Positions 1 through 6,013 of a stretch of DNA of 11,146 nt are shown in pieces. The translations under genes and the position numbers were made by a program. The notes beneath the pieces are model-generated. The model was not told the DNA's origin, did not search any database, and worked only from the letters and a program-made list of their open reading frames with translations. The DNA comes from Candidatus Methanogasteraceae archaeon UBA261 (GTDB taxonomy: Archaea; Halobacteriota; Methanosarcinia; Methanosarcinales; Methanogasteraceae). Numbering within the stretch: position 1 is the stretch's first letter; every line of letters begins with the position of its first letter. Location of the stretch: positions 1,152 to 12,297 of the forward strand of contig DAWR01000120.1 of assembly GCA_002506015.1 (NCBI GenBank), given 5' to 3'.

Positions 1-243
1 CACATCGCCCGCACGCTGGACAAAACCGCGTGGCAGATACTACGCGACCTGGCAGGGCACGAGCACACAACGCTTGTAGAGGTTGCAACACGAACCGGCG
101 CATCAGAGAGCACAGTCTCACGCCAGTCCGCAAAACTCGCGAGATTGCGTGCAGTCGAAATTGTGCCCGCGGGCAGAAGCAAGCGAATCACGCTCACATT
201 GAGTGGCAGAGTGCTCCTGAAGATCTGCGAATGCGAAGCGTGA
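1..243 (+). CDS. Winged-helix DNA-binding protein, C-terminal part (5' truncated by window edge)
   Basis: An open frame runs from base 1 to a TGA at 241-243 and gives 80 residues with no start inside the window. The visible part looks like a winged helix-turn-helix domain. A first helix around residues 9-19 (AWQILRDLAG) is followed by a second helix with LVEVATRTG, then a recognition helix SESTVSRQSAKLARL (35-49). A two-stranded wing follows (AVEIVPAGRSKRITLT, 51-66), then a closing helix to the end. This order is typical of MarR/ArsR/TrmB-like archaeal transcription regulators, and of the DNA-binding tails of larger regulators that carry an N-terminal sensor domain. The missing N-terminus would decide the family and ligand. 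The protein probably binds DNA as a dimer. Its target is unknown; the membrane protease downstream is on the same strand but has its own TATA box 93 bases after this stop. Wing-helix assignment is good, family is open. Confidence 0.75.
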   Translation, partial: HIARTLDKTAWQILRDLAGHEHTTLVEVATRTGASESTVSRQSAKLARLRAVEIVPAGRSKRITLTLSGRVLLKICECEA

Positions 244-335
244 GACTCCATATCCAGAAGACCCGGACTCCGGACTCGCTCTGAATGCACTGATTTGGAA
301 CCACGCAACACCGAAACCCCTGATCCCCCAAAGTG

Positions 336-363
336 TTAATATAAGACAGACCACAAAATTGTG
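336..363 (+). promoter_or_regulatory. Archaeal promoter of the membrane protease, with a short palindrome near the start
   Basis: A TATA-like box TTAATATAA (336-344) is centred about 26 bases before the GTG start at 366. That is the expected distance to an archaeal transcription start, so the mRNA is probably leaderless or nearly so. No Shine-Dalgarno sequence is seen. Directly ahead of the start lies the perfect inverted repeat CACAA-AA-TTGTG (352-363), which could serve as an operator, although a 5+2+5 palindrome can also occur by chance. Confidence 0.5.
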
Positions 364-365
364 AT

Positions 366-2132
366 GTGAACAATTTAAATATCGCACTCGTCATTTTAAT
401 TGGATTCTGGGTCATGATCGCGTTTCTGAATAAGCAGGGCATCTTGGAGCGGTACAACATCTCGGCATTTGGACCGATACTGATGGTTCGCACCAGACGC
501 GGACAGAAATTGCTCACAGTTCTTGCGCGGCCACGCAGGTTCTGGAGGTTCTTCGCAAACATGGGTGTGCCGATGATGCTCATCGGGATGCTCATAATGT
601 TCGTTCTAATCCTCCTGACCGATTATGCGATGCTGAAGATGTTGTACGATGGTGCGATGCTCCCGTCCGGAAAATACAATGCGCCACAGAATATCTTTCT
701 GATTCCTGGTGTTAACGAGTTCATCCCTCTTGTCTGGGGTGCGATTGGGCTGCTTGTAACACTGGTTGTGCATGAACTTGCACATGCAATTCTCTGCAGG
801 GTTGAGGGCATCGATGTCAAATCGATGGGTGCAGTGCTGCTCGGGGTGATCCCGATCGGCGGATTTGCAGAGCCAGATGAGGTGCAGTTGTTCGGAAAGA
901 AGAAGGGGACTGGCTCAGCAGAACCCGGAAATCTAAGCACGGGGTTCGGCTATGATCGGGCAATAGATAACCACCCAAATGACGAGACTGCTGAACAAAG
1001 ACGTGAGGATGATGCGGGGTCTACTATATCTACTTCTACTATATCTACCGCATCTACCGGGGCACCCCGGAGCTCGCGGATACGGATACTCGTGGCAGGT
1101 GTCATGGCGAACTTCGTTGTCGCATTAATCGCATTTGCGCTCTTTTTTGGTCCGGCACTCGGAGGGATCGCACCAGCCAGCAACGTCGCGGTCGTATCGG
1201 TAGACGCAAATTCATCTGCGGCATACGCGGGCATCAAAGAGGGCATGGTGATAACACAGGTGGATACTGTCACAGTCACGACCGCACACGACTTCTACAC
1301 CCACATGTCCACCCGACCGGATGCGCCGCTTGTCATGCATACGAGAAAGCGAGCGACGAGCGATACATTCCATATCGACGAGCAGGACGCAGCCCTTCAG
1401 AAGGGAGTCATGATCTGGGAGGTTCTTGAGAATTCATCTGCGGCACAGGCAAATATCACAAAGGGTGTGACCATTACGATGATCAATGATACAAAAATCG
1501 GTTGCACAACTGATTTTATTGCGTTTTTGAACACGACTGCACCGAACCAGACAATCGAACTCTTTTTTGAAGGGAATAACTCCTCGATAATGAAACTCGG
1601 ATCTTCACCGGATCGCAGTTGCGGGTACATGGGTGTTGTCGCAACAACGAAGCTCGAATTCGCTGGCATGTCGATTGGCGAGTACCCGGCTGCCGAGAAA
1701 CTGCACATCTTAAAGAAGATTCCCAGTATGATGGATCGGGCTGAGGGCTGGATCATAATCTTTGTGCTGCCGTTTGTGGGGTTCGATGGCAGCGGATTCA
1801 GCGGATTTGGCGAGATCATGCAATTCTACGAGCCTGTCGGGTGGGCTGCCGATTATGGCGTCCTCGTCTTCTGGATTGCAAGCGCCCTTCTCTGGATTGG
1901 ATGGATCAATTTCTATGCCGGGCTGTTCAACTGCCTGCCAGCAGTTCCGCTGGACGGAGGACACGTCTTCAAAGACATCATCCACTCGTTCTTCGGAAGG
2001 GTTGTTAGCGACAATGGCGCAGAACAGCTCTCAAGGAGTCTAGCAGTGGCATTCGCGGTTCTGATCCTTCTTTCGTTTGTCTTCATGATCTTCGGACCGG
2101 TTCTCGTGGAGCTTATAGCTGGGTTCTCGTGA
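366..2132 (+). CDS. Site-2-protease-type membrane zinc metalloprotease (M50 family) with two PDZ-like regions
   Basis: 588 residues. This is an intramembrane metalloprotease that would cut membrane-bound substrates, such as anti-regulators, inside the bilayer. Hydrophobic segments lie near residues 4-21, 68-85 and 121-143, and again near 150-167, 240-262, 461-472, 496-520 and 558-585. The third carries the zinc motif HELAH (136-140). The second metal-ligand motif is NCLPAVPLDGG (522-532), whose Asp530 is the expected third ligand. GVMANF (245-250) matches the conserved segment after the first active-site region. Two PDZ-like stretches, about 272-340 and 350-425, share the pattern 'SSAA.A.I..G..IT', suggesting internal duplication; they would gate substrate access. 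Residues 178-238 form a charged, then Ser/Thr-rich low-complexity insert. The start is GTG at 366, chosen because the TATA box is 26 bases upstream; an in-frame ATG at 414 would lose most of the first membrane segment. The 3' end overlaps hemC on the opposite strand by 20 bases. The physiological substrate is unknown. Confidence 0.9.
   Translation: MNNLNIALVILIGFWVMIAFLNKQGILERYNISAFGPILMVRTRRGQKLLTVLARPRRFWRFFANMGVPMMLIGMLIMFVLILLTDYAMLKMLYDGAMLPSGKYNAPQNIFLIPGVNEFIPLVWGAIGLLVTLVVHELAHAILCRVEGIDVKSMGAVLLGVIPIGGFAEPDEVQLFGKKKGTGSAEPGNLSTGFGYDRAIDNHPNDETAEQRREDDAGSTISTSTISTASTGAPRSSRIRILVAGVMANFVVALIAFALFFGPALGGIAPASNVAVVSVDANSSAAYAGIKEGMVITQVDTVTVTTAHDFYTHMSTRPDAPLVMHTRKRATSDTFHIDEQDAALQKGVMIWEVLENSSAAQANITKGVTITMINDTKIGCTTDFIAFLNTTAPNQTIELFFEGNNSSIMKLGSSPDRSCGYMGVVATTKLEFAGMSIGEYPAAEKLHILKKIPSMMDRAEGWIIIFVLPFVGFDGSGFSGFGEIMQFYEPVGWAADYGVLVFWIASALLWIGWINFYAGLFNCLPAVPLDGGHVFKDIIHSFFGRVVSDNGAEQLSRSLAVAFAVLILLSFVFMIFGPVLVELIAGFS
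1020..1049 (+). repeat. Two tandem 15-bp copies inside the protease gene
   Basis: Bases 1020-1034 and 1035-1049 are two 15-bp units (TCTACTATATCTAC followed by T or C) that differ only at the last base, and a degenerate third piece follows. The units keep the frame and encode a repeated STIST motif in the low-complexity linker between the zinc-motif helix and the GVMANF segment. Replication slippage within a tolerant linker explains this well. Confidence 0.85.
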
Positions 2133-3009
2133 GCGCTTCCAGCTTCTCCCCGATCTGATGCGCATGCTCCCGGTACTCGTGACTTTCTGCGGGAATCGTC
2201 TCATCCACGCGTGCGTACCGCCTGCCATCAGGCGAGAGCATCTCGGCACGCACCCTGACCTCTCGCCCATCACCAACCATCTCGGAGAACGCACCTATCG
2301 GAACACTGCACCCGCCCCCAAGAACATCGATTACGATCCGCTCAATCTCAGTCTCGATTCTGGTCTGCGGATGATCAAGTGCACCCACCAGATCCGCTGC
2401 CCCGGAATCCCTGAGTGCCACGATTGCGATTGTGCCCTGATTGGCTGACGGGACGAAGCGGTCAATATCGAGACGCTCAAATTCAAGATCCCAGCCCATT
2501 CTTGTGAGCCCTGCCTCGGCAAGCAGGATGCCATCGTAGGCACGATCACGCAACTTTCGTAGGCGGGTGTTGATGTTGCCGCGCAGATCCACGATATCAA
2601 GGTCGTCGCGGAATCGGTTCAACTGGGCTCTGCGGCGCATTGACGATGTGCCGATGACCGCGCCTGTGGGCATCTCCTCAAGAGGTGTGTTGTCGTTTGT
2701 GATCAGGATATCATGAGGGGAGTCACGTTTCATAACCGCCGCTGTTACCAGTTGCTCCGGGCGGATCGTGGGTATATCCTTCATCGAGTGGACTGCGATG
2801 TCAATATCACCCGCAAGCGAGTGCTCATCAATCTCACGCACGAATACGCCGACACCGGAGAGTTCGTGCAGAGGAAGGTTCGTTACTGAGTCACCATGCG
2901 TCTTGATGATACGAATTTCAGTATCGATGCCGACTTTGCGCAGTTGCTTGGAAACGATCTCCGCCTGCATACGTGCCAGCATGCTCCCGCGTGTTCCGAT
3001 GACAATCAT
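2113..3009 (-). CDS. hemC: Hydroxymethylbilane synthase (porphobilinogen deaminase)
   Basis: 298 residues, close to the usual 290-310. The cytoplasmic enzyme joins four porphobilinogen units into hydroxymethylbilane, the linear precursor of uroporphyrinogen III and so of sirohaem, haem, cobamides and F430. Family motifs appear in order: IGTRGSMLA (4-12), HSMKDIPT (74-81) with the catalytic Asp78, GTSSMRRRAQL (120-130), DLRGNINTRLRKL (141-153), ILLAEAGLTRMG (161-172) and ANQGTIAI (189-196). GGGCSVPIGA (231-240) supplies Cys234, the attachment point of the dipyrromethane cofactor. The ATG at 3009 is preferred over an in-frame start 69 bases upstream because it begins directly with the MIVIGTRGS strand and has a TATA box 26 bases before it. 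No other hem gene adjoins it. It is convergent with the protease (20-base overlap) and divergent from the operon starting at 3253. Confidence 0.96.
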   Translation of the reverse strand: MIVIGTRGSMLARMQAEIVSKQLRKVGIDTEIRIIKTHGDSVTNLPLHELSGVGVFVREIDEHSLAGDIDIAVHSMKDIPTIRPEQLVTAAVMKRDSPHDILITNDNTPLEEMPTGAVIGTSSMRRRAQLNRFRDDLDIVDLRGNINTRLRKLRDRAYDGILLAEAGLTRMGWDLEFERLDIDRFVPSANQGTIAIVALRDSGAADLVGALDHPQTRIETEIERIVIDVLGGGCSVPIGAFSEMVGDGREVRVRAEMLSPDGRRYARVDETIPAESHEYREHAHQIGEKLEALTRTQL

Positions 3010-3030
3010 GTGCCATTTCTTGGTTGTGAT

Positions 3031-3040
3031 ATGTATAAAC
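3031..3040 (-). promoter_or_regulatory. TATA box of hemC
   Basis: On the minus strand GTTTATACAT is centred about 26 bases upstream of the hemC ATG at 3009. This spacing predicts transcription starting at or next to the start codon, hence a leaderless message. No ribosome binding site is visible in the intervening bases, which agrees with this. Confidence 0.6.
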
Positions 3041-3052
3041 GTTGCTTGGTAC

Positions 3053-3145
3053 GTGTTTAGCCAACCACACAATTGCACAGATTTCCACGAGAAAGACTAC
3101 CATCTTCTTGTGTCAATCTCGTGGTTTTTCACCTCAGCTAAACAC
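3053..3145. repeat. Nested inverted repeats between hemC and the operon
   Basis: An outer pair GTGTTTAGC (3053-3061) and GCTAAACAC (3137-3145) is a perfect 9-bp inverted repeat. Inside it sits a perfect 8-bp pair, CCACGAGA (3085-3092) and TCTCGTGG (3117-3124), and inside that a small AAGA/TCTT pair. The outer bases on both sides also carry related ACGT-containing sequence. The structure lies between two divergent promoters, so it could be a shared operator, a structured transcript or the scar of an inserted palindromic element. No protein-coding potential is apparent here. Confidence 0.6.
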
Positions 3146-3214
3146 ATACGTTGTTTGTAACCGGGGCTGCCGTGCTATTCGGTTGCTGGCAAACGCTTTA
3201 ACGATTATAACAAC

Positions 3215-3229
3215 GAAACTGTTATATAT
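3215..3229 (+). promoter_or_regulatory. Promoter of the four-gene operon
   Basis: TTATATAT (3222-3229), preceded by a purine-rich BRE-like GAAACT (about 3215-3220), is centred some 27 bases before the ATG at 3253. This is the best-looking archaeal promoter in the window and predicts a leaderless transcript for the first gene of the operon. No Shine-Dalgarno sequence precedes that ATG. Confidence 0.65.
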
Positions 3230-3252
3230 TATGGAACATCAAAACGGTACCT

Positions 3253-3780
3253 ATGGCTGCAGACTCAGTGGGCGAAACCGAGAAATCCACTGATCGTTTC
3301 ATTGGTTCGGAGATGATCATCTCGAGAGGATTCATGGTATCTGCCCAGAAGATGTTCGGAGATGGCTACAAGGCGATCATCCGGAATCTTTCGCACGAAT
3401 ATGGGGGCGCAATCATCACATACCTCGCAGGTGATACCGACCTGACCGTGCTCTCCGATTCCGAGAAGCTGCAGATACTCTTCGAGCGTGGTGTCGTCGC
3501 TGATTCTGTGAACGTGGAACTCGAGGGTGATAAACTGACACTCACAACGAGATTTTGCAAGCACCACCTTGGCAAGAATGTGCGTGAAGACGTTGGAATT
3601 CCGGCGACTCGGGTTTGTCCTGTCGGCATTCTCGCAACCTGTCTGATACAGAACGTACTCAATCAGGGGGTTGTTGGCGGGAAGAAGGATCCCGGCGAGT
3701 ATGACAAAACCGGAATATGCACAATACGGTTTGATTTAGTTTCCCGGCGTAAGTCGGAAGTAAGGAGTACAGGGGGTTGA
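3253..3780 (+). CDS. Uncharacterised Cys-containing archaeal protein, first gene of the operon
   Basis: 175 residues. I do not recognise the family with certainty. There is no signal peptide or clear membrane segment, so the protein is likely cytoplasmic. Residues 20-60 look mixed alpha/beta (ISRGFMVSAQKMFGDGYKAI, then GGAIITYLAG). Residues 66-100 contain a helix and a beta hairpin (VNVELEGDKLTLTT). A conserved-looking segment, FCKHHLGKNV (101-110) and RVCPVGILATC (120-130), holds Cys102, His104, His105, Cys122 and Cys130, with Cys156 further on. This arrangement could bind a metal or a small hydrophobic ligand. The general shape, with a Cys-rich C-terminal half and a Roadblock partner next door, is loosely reminiscent of V4R-type sensor domains, but this is inference only. 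The start is fixed by the TATA box 27 bases upstream. The gene's TGA overlaps the region of the Roadblock start, so the two are probably translated together. Confidence 0.7.
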   Translation: MAADSVGETEKSTDRFIGSEMIISRGFMVSAQKMFGDGYKAIIRNLSHEYGGAIITYLAGDTDLTVLSDSEKLQILFERGVVADSVNVELEGDKLTLTTRFCKHHLGKNVREDVGIPATRVCPVGILATCLIQNVLNQGVVGGKKDPGEYDKTGICTIRFDLVSRRKSEVRSTGG

Positions 3781-3782
3781 TC
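3771..3782 (+). promoter_or_regulatory. Ribosome binding site that fixes the Roadblock gene start
   Basis: AGGGGGTTGATC lies just before the ATG at 3783. It resembles the archaeal Shine-Dalgarno consensus (GGAGGTGATC) and leaves about six bases between the G run and the ATG. It favours that ATG over the in-frame TTG at 3777, which overlaps the stop codon of the preceding gene. Confidence 0.6.
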
Positions 3783-4145
3783 ATGATCGTGACAGAGAAG
3801 CTCAGCAAGGTTTTATCAGATCTTATGAAGACTGGGGCGATTGAGTCAAGCGTGATTGCGAGTCGAGACGGGTTGCTTATGGTATCATACATGCAAAAGG
3901 GAGATGACGAGACGTTCGCCGCGATGTCCGCAACGATGCTCGGCGCCGCAGAGACTGCATCCACCGAACTGGAAAAGGGAGTTCCGGATCGGGTGATCGT
4001 CGAATCGAATGATGGAAAACTGATCGCAGTCGGCGCCGGACCAAAGGCGCTGGTTGTGGTGCTCACTCCGGCAGACGCGGGTCTTGGGCTCATGCTCGTG
4101 GAACTTGGCAAGGCTGCGGACGAGATCAAGAGGATTCTGAACTGA
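3783..4145 (+). CDS. Roadblock/LC7 domain protein
   Basis: 120 residues, the typical size of a stand-alone Roadblock/LC7 domain. The pattern fits: an N-terminal amphipathic helix (residues 2-17), a strand with the family signature SSVIASRDGLLMVSYM (22-37), a long Ala/Thr-rich helix (44-65), strands RVIVESNDGKLIAVGAG (70-86) and ALVVVLTP (89-96), and a final helix GLMLVELGKAADEIKRIL (102-119). Such proteins are small cytoplasmic dimers that act as scaffolds or regulators for Ras-like GTPases (MglB type) or sensor proteins. No GTPase gene is present in this window, so the partner may be the preceding Cys-containing protein or a product encoded elsewhere. The gene follows its upstream neighbour by 2 bases, and its TGA shares one base with the ATG of the next gene, indicating translational coupling. 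Confidence 0.88.
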   Translation: MIVTEKLSKVLSDLMKTGAIESSVIASRDGLLMVSYMQKGDDETFAAMSATMLGAAETASTELEKGVPDRVIVESNDGKLIAVGAGPKALVVVLTPADAGLGLMLVELGKAADEIKRILN

Positions 4146-4654
4146 TGGGTGATCTCTTGTGGGTTGAACTGGACGGATGGACTGCAAAATTACGATTTTC
4201 TGCCTGTCATCTTATACCGCACCATCCGAAATGCGGAAGGCTGCACGGGCATACGTACGCTGTGAGTGTGAAGGTATTCGGAGAACGAACCGGCGAGTTC
4301 ATAATCGATTTCGAGATCCTGAAAGGACTGATTGCAGAGATCTGCGAGCGCCTTGACCACCGCGTAGTTCTTGCTGAGAACGATACCCGCCTGCAAATCA
4401 CAAAAGATGATCAGAGCCTAATCGTTGAGACTGGCGGGAAGATGTACCAGTTCCCAATTGAGGATGTCACGCTCATCCCGACTGATTCAACGAGCGCAGA
4501 GAGCCTCTGTGAGTATGTCGCATCCGAACTGGCTCCGGGAATGAGTCCCGGCGTCAGTAGAATAGAGGTACGAATCGATGAGGGGCTCGGGCAGGGCGCG
4601 GGATTCGTGCTTGATATTGCGAGGACGGGTGCCATAGCAGAGGCAGGCACATGA
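4145..4654 (+). CDS. queD: 6-pyruvoyl-tetrahydropterin synthase / QueD-like protein
   Basis: 169 residues. The family converts 7,8-dihydroneopterin triphosphate to 6-carboxy-tetrahydropterin (QueD, on the way to preQ0 and archaeosine in tRNA) or to 6-pyruvoyl-tetrahydropterin. Zinc ligands are His22 (FSACHLI), His34 and His36 (CGRLHGHTY, 30-38), with catalytic Cys30 in the C-x3-HGH arrangement of QueD-like members. IIDFEILK (53-60), LDHRVV (70-75, Asp71/His72) and TSAESLCEYV (116-125) are further family motifs, and Glu146 in RIDEGLGQGAGF is the expected substrate-anchoring residue. The length exceeds bacterial QueD (about 120) because of a loop around residues 78-112, as in several archaeal homologues. 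Archaeosine synthesis is the likely role, because archaea generally need preQ0, but the substrate cannot be proven from sequence. The start overlaps the Roadblock stop by one base and the end overlaps the kinase start by four (ATGA). Confidence 0.88.
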   Translation: MGDLLWVELDGWTAKLRFSACHLIPHHPKCGRLHGHTYAVSVKVFGERTGEFIIDFEILKGLIAEICERLDHRVVLAENDTRLQITKDDQSLIVETGGKMYQFPIEDVTLIPTDSTSAESLCEYVASELAPGMSPGVSRIEVRIDEGLGQGAGFVLDIARTGAIAEAGT

Positions 4655-6000
4655 ACATTCTCTGCTGCTACAATGTGAACATCGACGCGGTTGGAACAAT
4701 CGACGGCGCAAAGCTCACCGAGTACATCAGGGGTGCCAGAGGTTGCGAGATTGATTACACTCACACGCCTGATCACATCAGCGATATGGCTGATCTTGTT
4801 ACTCTTCTACTCTCGCATATACAGAATGGGACCGGCGGCGAATATCTGCTTGAAGCACCCGATGCAATCGTTGAGTCGCCGCTTCTGCTAAAAAACGAAC
4901 CTGTGCTACGCCTGGGCGGAAACGCAGGAATTTCTGCGAGTGTTCTCTCTAATCTCGGCGCATCACTTGTGATTCTGAACGTGGCATCCATGTCACGAAC
5001 GCAGGCAGATCTGCTCACCGGAGCTGCGATACGGATTCCGGTTTACGAAAACGATGAACTTGCCTTGTTGACGCCGTATAATGCGCATGATGCACATGAT
5101 GCGCCGCATAGTGCGCGTGCGATGGGTGATTGCGAAGACGCCATACACTATGTCTTCGACTTTAAGAGTGGAACAGAAGTCGAACTGCGCGACAGAACGA
5201 TCGTCGCGCCGGATAACAACCGTGTCATAGCGACGTATGATCCAAAGAACATCGCGCTACATGTCGATTGCGCGTTTGAGGCTTTTTCCAATGCGAGAAT
5301 CAAGGAGATGGACGGCGCGCTGGTATCGGGACTCCATCTGCTGCGCAGCAACTACCCCGGCGGATCAACATATCTCGATCATTTGCAACCGATCATATCT
5401 GAATTGCGGAGCTGGAAATCATCAAATCCGGATTTAAAGATACATTTCGAGTCAGGGGACTTTTTGGATGCCGAGATCCGGGATCATGTGATCTCTTACA
5501 TCTCTAGTGTCGTGGATAGTATCGGCATGAACGAAGACGAGTTTTTTGAGGGAGAAACAGATTTTTCGGTAGTAAAGATCGTCGAAAAAGCGGTACAGTT
5601 CGTCGATCGCCTCGGGATCTCGAGATTATGCATCCATACGAGAGATTTCATGGTGAGCGTCTTTGATTGTGATTACATCGATTGCGCATCCGAGATTGAC
5701 GCGCTGGGCGCGGGTGCAGCCGCAGCCGCCGCGCGTGCAGCAACCGGGCGCGTGGACCGCGCGTCTGTGGATGCGGCAGTCCGCGATCTGGAGCCGAGCA
5801 GCAAAGGCGTCCGTGAGTGTGCGATTGCGCATGAACACTTCGGCGGAAAGATGATCGGAAATGGAGTGAATCTACAATTGAGTGGATATTCAATCTGCGT
5901 TGTTCCATCGCTCTGGTGCGAGCACCCGGTATCAACGGTTGGCATGGGTGACACCATGACCGCGGGCGCATTCCTGATGGAACTTGCGCACCGTCGGTAG
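4651..6000 (+). CDS. ADP-dependent phosphofructokinase/glucokinase
   Basis: 449 residues, the normal size for the archaeal ADP-dependent sugar kinases (ribokinase fold). They phosphorylate fructose-6-phosphate and/or glucose with ADP as donor in the modified Embden-Meyerhof pathway. The N-terminal strand YNVNIDAVG (7-15), the sugar-binding LRLGGNAGIS (86-95), the NEDE segment (GMNEDEFFE, 292-300) and the C-terminal STVGMGDTMTAGAF (428-441), with catalytic Asp434 in the GxGD motif, are in the family order. An Ala/His/Asp-rich stretch at residues 144-157 looks like a loop insertion, and residues 353-364 are Ala-rich. Sequence alone does not separate PFK from GK or bifunctional activity. The ATG at 4651 lies in an ATGA overlap with the preceding gene, so translation is probably coupled. 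It ends the operon; cobJ on the opposite strand stops 13 bases beyond. Confidence 0.9.
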   Translation: MNILCCYNVNIDAVGTIDGAKLTEYIRGARGCEIDYTHTPDHISDMADLVTLLLSHIQNGTGGEYLLEAPDAIVESPLLLKNEPVLRLGGNAGISASVLSNLGASLVILNVASMSRTQADLLTGAAIRIPVYENDELALLTPYNAHDAHDAPHSARAMGDCEDAIHYVFDFKSGTEVELRDRTIVAPDNNRVIATYDPKNIALHVDCAFEAFSNARIKEMDGALVSGLHLLRSNYPGGSTYLDHLQPIISELRSWKSSNPDLKIHFESGDFLDAEIRDHVISYISSVVDSIGMNEDEFFEGETDFSVVKIVEKAVQFVDRLGISRLCIHTRDFMVSVFDCDYIDCASEIDALGAGAAAAAARAATGRVDRASVDAAVRDLEPSSKGVRECAIAHEHFGGKMIGNGVNLQLSGYSICVVPSLWCEHPVSTVGMGDTMTAGAFLMELAHRR

Positions 6001-6013
6001 CCAGTAATCGTCA

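Noticed and set aside
3010..3078. Longer N-terminal start for hemC 69 bases upstream
   Set aside because: The added residues do not resemble HemC and would span the TATA box. MIVIGTRGS is the normal family start.
3010..3252. Small open frames within the hemC/operon intergenic region
   Set aside because: Their translations show no family features, and the frames cross both promoters and the inverted repeats.
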